Assembly (NCBI GenBank): GCA_029582265.1
Contig: CM055816.1
Location: 39,006,466 to 39,070,465 of the forward strand
Direction of reading: 5' to 3'
Origin: Zoroaster sp. YZ-2022
Lineage: Eukaryota; Echinodermata; Asteroidea; Forcipulatida; Zoroasteridae
DNA: 64,000 nt
Made by a program: the position numbers and the translations under genes. Shown piece after piece: positions 1 through 39,215 of this stretch; the first letter of the stretch is position 1; each line of letters begins with the position of its first letter. The notes below the pieces were generated by a model, which saw nothing but the letters and a program-made list of their open reading frames with translations, searched no databases and was not told where the DNA came from.

Positions 1-1339
1 ATTTAAAGAATTTGGCCGAGAGACGTATAAGTTTTACATTATTGTTTTCATTGGTATAAACTAATGCTATACAATATGTTTAAATACACATTTCAATATT
101 TATGTTGTATATATGTTTGTATTTTTACCCATTATTACATTTTATATTTTACTCAGAAACTGTGTCTTTATGTTTTTTATTCATCCTTCTTTTGAAGCCA
201 AAGAGCCATGTTATCAAAACGATTTAAAAAAAAATTATTTATTGTTTCTTTTGCCAACATACATGTACCATTCGTACCAAGCTTCATGAAAATAGGCAAA
301 GGTTTAACATATATGGAGGGCACTAAGTAACAAAAAAGTAAGTCCGTATAATTATAGTAAAACATTATCACACTTGTATTAACAGATCAATATACCAGAT
401 CTAATTTCTCTTTCAATTCCTTTTTATCTACATTTTAAACGGTGTGTATTGTTTGGAATAGCTTGAAATTGATATTGTATACAATTGATAACATCCAACG
501 TCAGACCTTTTATAGATATTATTTACTTTGAGGCATTTGTCTTAAAATTGTATCAATCCATGTATTGTAACGTATTACATGTATTCCAAATCATTACTTT
601 TTACAGTAAAAATTTGAGAAAATCAGCGATGATTTAGAACATGCTTTTTAAAACCAAACTGTTGATCTTTCGTATCCCATCACAATAGGAGCTTACTTTT
701 TGAACTGCATACCCTGGATAATTCGTAGCAGGTTTTTTTCTGTTTTGCGTTAAATGTGAAGTTTATGTCGTTTTTGAAAAACGCTTTACCTACTGCATTT
801 TGGTTCAAAGGAAGCCATAACCCGGAAGATTCGTTGCCTCAATCGGTCTGGTTTTCGCGCTAAGTCTTCCCTTGAACCATAAACAGGTTGTATTCAATTT
901 AATGCAATTCCGTTTAACTCAAGTGATACACAATCAAATTTAACAGACCATCATATAGGGCATTCCGCTATGATCACTTATGGGCAATAAATTATTATAT
1001 GAACAAAAAATTATTTCATGCTTAATTTCAGTCCCTGTGTATAAAGCCCGTGTACCTGGTAAGTTGTAGAAACATTGCTACAACGTAATTTGTACATTGT
1101 CACTACAAACCAAAAATGCAATTCGCTATAGTAACGTTTATATACGTGGTCATAAGGTCACTGGAAAAGTCTTTAACGTTCCAACAACGTCTTCATTACT
1201 TTTATTCAACGTTGTTAGGACGTATAGGGGAGCCGGCAAATTATCGTTGTTACAACGTTACATTAATAACGTTGCTGATACCAAAGGCTGACGTTTTTAC
1301 AACTTGTTGTAAGAACGGCGTTGTAAGAACGTCAAATTG
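1..1339. other. 3' flank, AT-rich, no gene; CAACGTT-rich part
   Basis: Bases 1-1056 show no coding signal or clear repeat. From about 1057 to 1336 AACGTT and CAACGTT recur many times in both orientations, which looks like a decayed inverted-repeat element. Short open frames here have no recognisable product. Confidence 0.4.
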
Positions 1340-1803
1340 TTACCCCCTTCCGTTATACTGCACACTCTTATACGCAAAACCAACACACCCATGCATTGCA
1401 TTGGATTACTGGCTAATGACCTCACACTGTGTTGGCTACCGAGCGAGATTCAAACTAATTCGCCTTCCCTGTGGCATAAACAAACCTATACGTACAGTTT
1501 GATGAAATTCCCGATATGGGGCAGAGTGCACCCCCTCCTATTGTGTCTTCATTGTGTTCCAGGAATCTTAGGAATTCTTTAAGAGGATTTCGGGGGGGGG
1601 GGGAGAGGTCTGTTAACAATAGAATAGTGTGTATAGGGACTTTTGGGGTGGCACTCTGCCGCATATCGAGCGTGGTACACAAACCTTGGGTGAAGGTGTG
1701 AATTGAAGGGTGATTAACTTGCTTAACTTTTTCTTTATAAACCCCATTCCTATGGGGTTGTCACGTACACTGCAATAGAGGACAATCTTTACGAACGTGT
1801 GTT
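1340..1803 (+). repeat. Dispersed repeat R2, copy 1 (interrupted)
   Basis: The flanks match 12788-13045 closely: both have GCATTGCATTGGATTAC, the GTGTTGGCTACCG segment, CTTGGGTGAAGG and the same ending around GAGGACAAT. Copy 1 carries about 190 extra bases between the two halves, including a small inverted-repeat element. Confidence 0.75.
1512..1668. mobile_element. 157-bp MITE nested in repeat R2
   Basis: The ends are inverted repeats: CGATATGGGGCAGAGTG at the left and CACTCTGCCGCATATCG at the right. The corresponding position of the other R2 copy (about 12915) lacks it. No clear target duplication is visible. Confidence 0.6.
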
Positions 1804-2151
1804 AACGAAACAACGATGTTTTTGTAGAAACAGCCGCCATGTTGCCATGGGAACATGACGTATAATGTACTTTACTGCAACGAACTAATCGGGTGGGATA
1901 ACAGGCGCATTTGAGGCTGGATAATCCATAATGAAAATCGTGGTTGCATGTCTGCAAATTGCCCAATTACAGTAAAAGACATTATCAGCCACAGCTATAG
2001 GGCAGTTTGCCCTGTATATAGTTGGATGTCGTTGGTTACACGTTTAATATAGGCAATGGGTTTGGAATTGTTTCCTGCAGTTACGCAATGCTGCCGCAAC
2101 CGCACTGACGTCCGCATCCGGAGCCAGTCATTATAACTTAACTGGATGACC
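1804..2151. other. Downstream flank / 3' UTR of transporter
   Basis: This stretch directly follows the transporter stop on the minus strand and probably includes its 3' untranslated region. No confident poly(A) signal or repeat was seen. Confidence 0.4.
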
Positions 2152-29988
<27,837 letters not shown>

Positions 29989-31737
29989 GGACGCATAATC
30001 TGCAAAGAGAACGCGCAATAACCAGTCATATTCACATAAAAGCATGACATAAATCGAATTCCAATTTCGGGTATCCGGTTCCCGAAATAACCAAAAACAC
30101 ACAGCCTTAATGTCTTTTATAATCTCAGTGTAAGAATGAAATTTTCAAGATAGAAAAGAGTAATCAAGTTTAAGTTAACACAGATAATCAGTAATTTGTC
30201 AGGCACGCAGCTATTCTTGTTACCTACCTACTGCACCAATGCCAGTCCAAAACTGATTGCCGCCTTCACCAACACAATGATTCTGTGTCAATTAAAGATG
30301 CGTTACCAGTAACTTTCCTTAGTGTTTGTTTTCATTGAAACAGTGATAATTCCTGTTTTAGAAAGGAAAACAGGTACTTACTTTCAAGTGAGATATTCGA
30401 CAAAATATAATTGTCAGAAAAGTACACACAAAAAAAGAAAAAAGAGCCAACATTTTTTATTTATTTATTTATTTTTTTACTGGACATGTCATTTTAAAGC
30501 ATTTGTTTTCACTTCCTCAATTTAAATAGCAATGGTCCGATGAAAAAGAAAATTACCGATAATTGCCGTTAAAGTATAGTAACAAACACAGCCAATACAT
30601 CTTTAATAGGGCTATATTAATGTTCTTTGAAAGGAAAGTAGGTGATCTGATTTCAGCATATAAATGTTGTAAACAGGTCAGTGGGTATTGATTAATTAAA
30701 GAACAACCGCATATGGGCGCAGACTTTTGTAAATGCAGTTGTGAACTTCATCAACGTTGAACTACAGAGACGGACAAGCCAGCAAATTACAAGGACAGAC
30801 TAACAGCAAATAAGAACATTCGAGGAGCATATTATGGTCTCTTGTCAAGTCGCACGCGGCACCACGGATGCGAGTTTTGTCGTGAAACTTTTCTGAAGAA
30901 AACCATATTTGCAAAGTTCAGACAACTTATCACTTCGCAAATACTTTTACGTTGACACGAAGGTAAATATATTTAATGTCATAATAAAGTTGTGACGTCA
31001 TGATGACGTCATCAGATATGGAATTACATCAAATAGAGGTGTGTTTTTTTCTGAACCGACCTTCACTTCTGGTCTAAACAGAAATTTCAAATTCACGTAA
31101 GAAAAATTAACCATTTTGCGCCAGAAAACCTGGAATGATGGCGAACTCGCAACTACAATGTGTATATCTTGTTATTAAAAAAGAAAATACATAAAAAGGT
31201 TATTTACCTAGAGCATTTTGTCTGAAGTAGCTTTACAGTGAAGTCCAAATATCATATAGGCCTATTTTGTTTGTAAGAAGTTCAGAAGTATATTCATGTC
31301 AGATTCTGGTACGGCCGGCACGGTCTGGCATTTGCGGCACATACAGAAATTTCTCCTTTTTTACATGGTATTGGGCCACAAATATTCCTTCCTCAAGTCA
31401 TCATCTCTCAATATAACAAACCTGAAGAATTACTACAGGTTAAGGTATGACTTTAGGTCTTTCTGTGGGAAAATGCGTGAAAATTTACATCATTCTCATT
31501 GAATTCGGCATTATACGTACATGTGTACAGATTATTAAAGATGATTAAACAAAGATACATGTATAATTAATTCTGGAATAATTTTGAATGGTATGGAGGT
31601 ATACTGTGATCCAGATCTTCTTTTTAACTTTTGAAACTTCAACTTCATGGAATAATGGGTATAAATGTTTAATCGAAAAACATCAATAAACTATTTATAT
31701 GTTAATGAAATTGTTAAACAATTGATTCAGTTTTTGC
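29989..31737. other. Upstream flank of transporter, nothing identified
   Basis: The upstream exon or promoter of the transporter should lie minus-strand upstream of 30000, but it could not be placed. A GATGACGTCATCA palindrome occurs at 31000-31014. No coding region recognised. Confidence 0.4.
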
Positions 31738-31872
31738 CTTAACCAACGTGTAGCACTGTATACTCAGTGCTTTCCGAGTATCTGTAGGCGACTCGGGCGG
31801 GATTCGAACCCACAACCATCTGCTTACTAGTGCAGACATCTTAACCTCTAGACTACCGAGCTTGCCCGATGA
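31738..31872 (-). mobile_element. SINE B copy
   Basis: On the minus strand: a tRNA-like head with GGTAGTCTAGAGGTTAAGAT and GGGTTCGAATCCCGCCCGAG, then the family tail with AGCACTGAGTATACAGTGC. Confidence 0.85.
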
Positions 31873-31924
31873 CGATGACTATAGAATCAATATTTAAACA
31901 CATCCAGTGATAGGAAATGCCTAC

Positions 31925-32065
31925 CAGACAGTCAGTCAGTCGGGCTGTCCGAATGTCCGTAACTAAGTCATCAGCCACAGCCAGCCCGCTCCAGCCAGCC
32001 CTTACAGTAAGTCAGTCAGCCAACCCGTCTGTTCGTCCGTCAGTCAGTCAGTCAGTCCACAGACA
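31925..32065 (+). repeat. (CAGT)n-rich simple repeat
   Basis: Blocks of CAGTCAGTCAGT alternate with CCAGCCAGCCC and CGTCTGTTCGTCCGT, forming a degenerate tetranucleotide tract. Confidence 0.8.
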
Positions 32066-33117
32066 CGCAATTGCTCGTTGCTTACCCTACCTATAGTGAA
32101 ATAAAACTGAGTGTCAGATTCCGAGGGTCCACAACTTTCCGTTTTCGTGCACAGTGAAATACATGTCTGTATCCGTCATCCATCCATCGAGTTTCACAAC
32201 TAAACTCAAAAGAGTCAAACAAAGTGACGACTGTGCTCTCATATGCAGACGGCTGTTTCATTCAAGACGATGTGGGGAAACAAATTAAAAGTGGCAGAGC
32301 AATATAAAGATGGTAGCTGGTCAATTCAAACCAATTTGAGGAAATTCTGTAGGGTTTTCGTTTCACGGACCATTCGTATCATTCGTCTGTTTTTATCAGA
32401 CTGTAATTGTCTGATAAGATCTGGCCCCAAATCATTAAAATATACATTTTACCCATTTTACCGTTTCGACCACACACAAACAGCCAAAGTCTTAACTTCC
32501 CACGCATCTTCTTGTTCAATAGCTATTAACTCGACAGACAGGTGGAAGTTGGCGGGAAAATATTGACCTAATTACGATCTCCGCTCACTTCATTTGGGAC
32601 GGGATAATGAAACCAAGTGGAATGGCGCCATCTTGCTTTAAAGCCCCTTGTACACCAATAATATTGTTTAACTGGGTTCAGATTAACCTGAAATCTCACG
32701 TACTTTTTTTAAGTTGGTGATGGTATCAAAAAGGCTATCGTGATAAATCATTCTGCCTGACGACGCAGATGGAGATATAATTATAACTGAACGTTGTTAC
32801 TTTTTGTCTACATTGGACCTAGGAACCTTGTTTTGTTTTCCATGATATGTAATTGCTTTCCTCGCTCGTCGCCCCCCCCCCCGCCCCGCCCATCAAAACC
32901 ACTTTGTGTTTGTCGGTTATAGACCCAACAATTGGTACTTTCCGAACGGTTTAACCCATTTTCTACCACAGTTGTCGTTTGAATGTTTCGCAAACACATT
33001 TGAAAACCTCTGAATAGTGTGTTATAGCTGCGTCGTGTCAATTATGCCACAATATGAAAGTTTGATTAGGTTTTGTCAATCTTCAATGTATTTATTTACA
33101 GTTATTAATGTAAAATC
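32066..33117. other. Stretch without identified content
   Basis: A C-run at 32873-32881 and short open frames without domains. Nothing supportable. Confidence 0.35.
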
Positions 33118-33161
33118 TTACAGTAAGTTACTGGCAGCTGGTTGCCAGTAACTTACTGTAA
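33118..33161. repeat. Perfect 19-bp-arm hairpin
   Basis: Arms TTACAGTAAGTTACTGGCA and TGCCAGTAACTTACTGTAA with a 6-base loop. It is followed by ATTTTTACAG and again ATTTTTACAGTG. Confidence 0.9.
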
Positions 33162-33221
33162 TTTTTACAGGCAATTTTTACAGTGAACTTGTGCCTTTAA
33201 TAATCAACAATTCAACTTAAT

Positions 33222-33550
33222 CCGGCGTCGAAGTGCAGTTCGGTGCATCGGAGTTGTGGTCTGATGGCTGAGTCATCAGAATGTGGGTTCGAATTCTGGC
33301 TGTAACCATGCTCCTTCAGCAAGACACTTCACATGCACATTTGCTTCTCTCCACCCAGGATTAAATGGGTACCTGTGAGGACAGAGTTGGTTGTTGTGTT
33401 TGATTAGCCCTATATGGCAGAAATTGAGCTGTATGAGCTGAGATGGTTCCAGGAATGATTTATGCCTGATGAGCAGGGGGTAATAATGTAATGCACCTTG
33501 AGCACGGATGGATACGTGAGCTATGTAAGTACAAAACTGAAACACTAAAA
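33222..33550 (+). mobile_element. SINE A copy (diverged)
   Basis: TCTGATGGCTGAGTCATCAG, GTGGGTTCGAATTCTGGC and CAGCAAGACACTTCAC, then CTCTCCACCCAGGATTAAAT, in the same order as the copies at 6940 and 35703. Confidence 0.85.
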
Positions 33551-34925
33551 CTATGTCAATATGCAGTCCAAGATGGTAAAACATTACATTTGTATACGAT
33601 TCATTGTAATCAGCGTGAATAAAGTCCACTGATATGAGGGCGTTCACTTGCAGCCGATTGTGCTATATGCGGCTCGTTAATCAATGCGTATAAACTCAAC
33701 CAAAACTGCCATCTTAAAATATGAAGATAATATAGGTTTTCCCGGCGAATTTCAAACCCTTTTCAATCGATTTAATACCCGTCTCATTCAATTTGATTTG
33801 AAAATGAATACTCCTTTACACCACCATTCAATCAGCAAAAAGATTCTCATTCAAATTCATAAATTGAGCATTCTATCGTCATTTAACCCAACTCATCGCC
33901 AATATAAGTAGGCCTACATTCTAATTGAAAGAGTCGCCAAGTTCCTTCAATTTCATCCAGACCAGACGCAAGCAGTTGATAAAGAATTCAATTTCATCAA
34001 TTGGCATTCATTTGTCACATGTTTTCCTTCAATTCTAAGGCCTGGGTATGAAATGTTAGGACAGATTCCTTTCTTAACTGTCTCATTTGCCTTGCGCGTC
34101 AGGAGATTACAGGCTAAATCAGGAGAATTGTAACTTTACTTGTAAAGAAATTACTTATGACCCGACTTAACATCTTGGAAAGAAATGATTTGTGACTTAA
34201 CTTGTATAGAGAAATGACTTGTGTCTTGAGTAAACTTGCAGTGAAATTACATGTGACTTAACTTAACTTGGACAAAAAAAGATTACTTAGTTACAACTCT
34301 GTATAGCGAATTCTTAATCCTTGCCTTTGGGACGAAACAGGATACCACCTTAGGCACATCTACCGTTTTTCTATAAGACAACGGTTATGCTACATTTTGG
34401 TTGGTAACCAGTTTCCAACAAATATATAGTTCATTATCCTTTCTTTTACATTTTAGCTTGTGAAATGTCATGCTAAATGCCTGCGTACAAGACCAGGGTG
34501 ATGGGCAAACCGGAAAGAAAGCTACAGTGTTCCTTTACCACGGTCCAGCATTTTGATAGAAATTTATTGTTGTTTTTCGCTCTATAATCACATAAACTCA
34601 AACTAAGTTTCTTAACCGAACTATTATGAATTTCCTTTCAAAAGGTTTAACCTTGAGGCTCACGATATTGATAACATTTTATTTGTCTGATAATTACCAA
34701 TAATGTTCGCTTTCAATTGTGATGGTGATAATAAAAATAATAATGATAATAATAAAATCTGTTCATAAGGCACTTTTAGCCAGGCATAACATTTTACAAA
34801 GTTATATACACACATGGTCTTTGGGCCATTGGCTTTCCGGAAACAATTTGGCTACTACGGAGCTAGGAGCCTCAATAGCTACAGTGTGTCACTATTGACA
34901 GCAATAGGTGGGTTATGAGCAGACA
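33551..34925. other. Stretch without identified content
   Basis: AT-rich, with small AATAATAAT runs at 34728-34757; no gene or repeat recognised. Confidence 0.35.
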
Positions 34926-35185
34926 TGTATTCGAGTCCTCAAACCTCGAGTCCGAATTCCAGTGTCGAGTCCGAGTCCGAGTCCCCAGTATCGAGTCCGA
35001 GTCCCGGGTCCCCAGTGTCGAGTCCGAGTCCCGAGTCCCCAGTGTCGAGTCCGACTCCCGGGTCCCCAGTGTCGAGTCCGAGTCCCGGGTCATGTGGGTC
35101 GAGTCCGAGTCCGAGTCACGAGTCACGAATGTCGAGTCAGAGTCAGAGTCACGATGGTCAAGTCCGAGTCCGAGTCACGAGTTAT
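34926..35185 (+). repeat. GAGTCC minisatellite
   Basis: Hexamer-based repeat (GAGTCCGAGTCC, GAGTCCCGGGTCCCC, CAGTGTCGAGTCC) with a weak 27-bp higher-order unit at 34998-35095. Ser/Pro-rich open frames across it are artefacts. Confidence 0.9.
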
Positions 35186-35702
35186 TTTTTTAAAAATCAA
35201 AGAAAAAGAAAACATTATACATATGTCAAGGTTCAAAGTTAAGTGAAAAAATACTCGACATCTGGACTAGTATCTCATCAATTTGACTAAACCAAAGATT
35301 TATTTCCTAAATCAACTTTATTTTATTTACTTTTCTTATTTTAATTAACTTGAGTCATAAAATTAAAAAAAATAAATAAATAAATAAAAATACACAATTT
35401 AAAAAATAAATAAAATGTATAAGCAAACAAGACAACTTGATGGGCCAATGAATTTTATCTCTCTTGTGCTGTAATATTTTTGATTAATACAATTTTGATT
35501 AATAACATACATGTTGAGTCACTGGCATCGTGTGAATGGTCACCCAAATAATCATAACAGTTGGAAATGCCTTTGTTTTTATATTTTTATATCAGGTAAT
35601 TGACAAATTTAAATGTTGGAAAGGTTGGTACATGAATGAGATAGAGGTAATTACCTTAACAATTATTTGTATTACCATAGAAAAGGACCTAATGGTATGA
35701 GT
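35186..35702. other. AT-rich stretch, nothing identified
   Basis: AAATAAATAAATAAA runs near 35370-35412 only. Confidence 0.35.
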
Positions 35703-36066
35703 GGAGTGTCGTGGCCGAGCGGTCTAGCTTACCGGACTCAAGTTCTGGTATTAGCAGCAGAATGTGGGTTCGAATCCCGGCCGTGACACTTGTGTCCTTG
35801 AGCAAGACACTTAACCATAATTGCTTCTCTCCACCCAGGGGTTAAATGGGTACCTGTGAGGGCAGAGTTGGTTGATTAGCCCTAAATGCGCTGTAATGGC
35901 AGCAATTGAGCTGTATACTCCCCAAGGAGCTGAGATGGTTTCAGGAATGATTTATGAGCCTTATGAGCAGGGGTAATAATATAATGCGCCTTGAGCACCA
36001 CTCAGTTGGTGGATACGTGCGCTATATAAGTCCACATATTATTATTATTATTATTATTATTATTAT
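35703..36066 (+). mobile_element. SINE A copy, near full length
   Basis: tRNA-like head with GTGGCCGAGCGGTCTAGC and GGGTTCGAATCCCGGCC, then TTGAGCAAGACACTTAACC, the CCACCCAGGGGTTAAATGGG block and ATAATGCGCCTTGAGCACC, ending in an ATT-repeat tail at about 36037-36066. The canonical boxes make this the best copy for defining the family. Confidence 0.92.
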
Positions 36067-36787
36067 GATTTTGTGTTCTGTTCGTTCTGATGAGATGTTT
36101 TATTAATAGGTCACAGTGAGTGTACGATATCAATTCTTACTGTGTTGAAATGGAGTAAATGAAGTACTGACAAATACCGACAATGAGCACCATTGAAATT
36201 AGTTTTTTTATGGATTCTCATCTGCTGTATTTAGCAGCAACAGATGTTTATGGACCTATATCCTTTTAAACTATGCTTGTCTGTGGTGAGATTGAGTGGC
36301 AGATTGTTAATTTCTTTAATTAATTAATTTTTTTACATTTGTTTTGCGCCTTCAAGTCAAGCGTCGTCGTCTCGTGAAGCTGCCAAATACATGCATCACG
36401 AAACTCGATGCATGAGTAGTTTCAGCTGGAGTAGTCAAAAACTTAAACGCTGTACCGAAATCTAATTCCTTTTACTTTTTATCAACCAATTTTATTCCAC
36501 TGGGCCATAATTTCATCGTTTTAAAATTCGCTTACATCCTGAAATTCAAAGAAATAGTCTCTCATAAACCAGAAGTTACCATTGTTCCCCCCTTTTGTTC
36601 CCTTTTGTTGGACTTTGTTTAGACATCTCCCATTTGATTTGTACACGTTTTTTCAACTGAGGACATTTTGCAAGCAAAAACTGCCAACCGAGGACCCATT
36701 TTTGTTATAAGTCCTTGGTTCACACCATAAACAAAATTATATGAGCGCTAGACATGCATGTTTTGATGTATATTATGTACATCTATA
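36067..36787. other. Stretch without identified content
   Basis: No repeat or coding signal recognised. Confidence 0.35.
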
Positions 36788-36789
36788 TA

Positions 36790-37045
36790 CACTCACTGGC
36801 CATAAGTATTGCAACATCCCCAAAGTTCAGTTTGGAGAACTATGTTACAATAATTTATTTTATTTTATTTACACTACTAAAGACTTCTTGAAAGTGCCTG
36901 TGTTTTGAAGTCAATGTTCTTTTTTACTGTTCTTGCTCGGAAATTATGTAATACACGATCGATGAAATCAGATTAAATGATCATCTCACCTGTTACTTGT
37001 AAAGTGCTATTTTCAGCATGTTGCAATACGTTTGGCCGTTGAGTG
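36790..37045. mobile_element. 256-bp TA-flanked MITE
   Basis: CACTCACTGGCCATAAGTAT then TGCAACA at the left mirrors TGTTGCAATACGTTTGGCCG then TTGAGTG at the right. TA lies directly outside both ends, consistent with a Tc1/mariner-type element. Confidence 0.88.
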
Positions 37046-37497
37046 TATTAACAGTTATAGCATTACACGAACGTACAGTTACATACAAGTGTCGGAAACA
37101 AAGCCCCCGACGCAGCGATACACACATTGATCAATTAATTCCTTTGAAATATAATACAGTGATTTAAACTGTAAGAGTTGTTGTAATACATGTCATTCAA
37201 ATGTAGTCCATCCATCTTTCTCCACGGTGCATTATGCAAGTTACCAAAATACACGTTTTATTCCTACGATGTTGTACGCTGAAGCTTTTCCATTTAACTG
37301 GAAGATGCACTTTCTGGAATTGTTGCTTATGCGATTCCGGTCGCATTACTACAACGACATAGGATGAACAGTATCAATTTTATAAAACCGTTCCCATTGT
37401 TTAAATTAAATAATAACAAGACTAAAACACTATTTTGCAAGAAAGTTCTTATTTTTTTAAGAATGTTTTAAAATAGTGAATATTCAGGGCATTTTGC
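37046..37497. other. Stretch without identified content
   Basis: Nothing recognised. Confidence 0.35.
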
Positions 37498-37590
37498 CGT
37501 TGAGTCCCAAGTCCAAGTCCGAAGGGTCGAGTCTGAGTCATTATTAATCATGACTCGAGTCACCAAAATTGTGAATCGACTCACACAGTC
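37498..37590 (+). repeat. Second GAGTC-rich tract
   Basis: GTTGAGTCCCAAGTCCAAGT, then GGTCGAGTCTGAGTC and TGACTCGAGTCACC resemble the 34926-35185 minisatellite, 2.3 kb away. Confidence 0.6.
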
Positions 37591-37592
37591 AT

Positions 37593-38300
37593 GTCTGGTT
37601 ATGAGAGTGACAACATGGCATCCAGTGAATGCAATGTATGCGCATGACCCTCTATCCAGTCAGTATAATAGAGATTAGCAATTGCAATGCGTGGTTTATG
37701 AGAGTGGCAACATGGCATGGCATCCAGTGGATGCAATGTAAGCACATGACCCTCTATCCAGTCAGTATAATAGAGATCAGCGATTGCAATGCGTGGTTTA
37801 TGAGAGTGGCAACATGGCATCCAGTGGATGCAATGTAAGCGCATGACCCTCTATCCAGTCAGTATAATAAAGATCACCGACTGCAATGCGTGGTTTATGA
37901 GTGGCAACATGGCATCCAGTGGATGCAATGTACGCGCATGATCCTCTATCCAGTCAGTATAATAGAGATCAGCAATTGCAATGCGTGGTTTATGAGAGTG
38001 GCAACATGGCATCCAGTGGATGTAATGTAAGCGCATGACCCTCTATCCAGTCAGTATAATAGAGATCAGCGATTGCAATGTGTAGTTTATGAGAGTGACA
38101 ACATGGCATCCATTGGATTCAATGTAAGCGCATGACCCTCTATCCAGTCAGTATAATAGAGATCAGCGATTGCAATGCGTGGTTTATGATAGTGGCAACA
38201 TGGCATCCAGTGGATGCAATGTAAACACATGACACTCTATCCAATCAGTATAATGGATACCAGTGATTGCATGCAACACGTGAGTTATGATGGTGGCATC
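37593..38300 (+). repeat. Tandem array, about 97-102-bp unit, about 7 copies
   Basis: Each unit carries CAACATGGCATCCAGTGGAT, ACCCTCTATCCAGTCAGTAT with AATAGAGATCAG, and GCAATGCGTGGTTTATGA. Units differ by point changes and small indels; the last unit is diverged. Confidence 0.93.
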
Positions 38301-39006
38301 CATTGGATACACTGGAGGGAAAACCCTCAATTATTGTAATGTGTGGTGTAAGCACAATAGACCATCCAGTTAATATTGTTATAATGACAGATCGGCTCAC
38401 ATTCAGCTGCCTTGGCGGAATGTAAATCAATATTGACACAAGACGCTTGAAAATGTATGGTGTTTCAGCAACGAGGTTTTCAAATCTAAAAAAGCAGTTT
38501 AAAGCACTGATGGAGAACACTGGTCTCAATGACGTGGGCGATTTTAATTTTGAAACCATCCAGGCAGGGAGCGGCATTGTTAGCTATAGTGGTCTTGTTG
38601 TCATTATGTATTAAGAAATGCCATAAATCACAGACACAATTGGTAAGAGAGAGAGAGAGAGAGGCTCAACGAAGGCTTCTTCCGGGCACACAAAGTACAA
38701 CTTTTTGTCCCAGCAGAAGGTCGTAAGCAATAAAATGGCTCCTTTGAAAGAAAAAAAAGTAGGGCATAACTGTTATATATTTGTTGCTAGAATTACTCCC
38801 AAGACATGTTTTTCCATTCCCATGCGGAATTTAACTTTCCTACAATGACTTATAAATGGCAGAAAAACGACCAAACTTTCACACTCAGTTTTCTTGAAAC
38901 ACAATTTTGCACATTACTATTGCTTACGACCTTTTGCCGGTCAAAGTTTCGTTACGTCCTTCTTCCGGACACACGACGAAATAATGAAATAGTGACCAAA
39001 TTCATT
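38301..39006. other. Stretch with a possible decayed membrane-protein tail
   Basis: On the plus strand 38426-38609 reads YGVSATRFSNLKKQFKALME then NTGLNDVGDFNFETIQAGSG and a hydrophobic segment. One frameshift later CIKKCHKSQTQ follows. It could be the end of a broken membrane protein, but nothing was recognised. A GA microsatellite lies at 38646-38663. Confidence 0.25.
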
Positions 39007-39215
39007 TGGCGACCTCATTAGGATTAATTTGTATGCGGTAAATTTGTATGAAAAGTAAGATTTGAGATCCATAATTATATTCGTTTGAGGGACTGTGTAA
39101 AAGTGATCCAAGATCATGACCTGGGTCTTTGACTTCCTTGAAAGTGTGATTTTTTTGGATACAACAGGGCCTGAAAAAGTAGTCCTAATTAGACCGTGGG
39201 TCCTATAAATTGGTA
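39007..39215 (+). repeat. Diverged M1-related fragment
   Basis: The order TTTGAGATCCATAATTAT, GACTGTGTAAAAGTGATCCA, AAGATCATGACCTGGGTCTT and GGGCCTGAAAAAG parallels the M1 interior. Confidence 0.55.

Noticed and set aside
33276..33647. 123-codon minus-strand frame
   Set aside because: Lies across a SINE A copy.
34872..35246. Ser/Pro- and Arg/Val-rich open frames in several frames
   Set aside because: Artefacts of the GAGTCC minisatellite.
37593..38300. Possible CRISPR-like array
   Set aside because: Whole units repeat without unique spacers, and the genome is eukaryotic.
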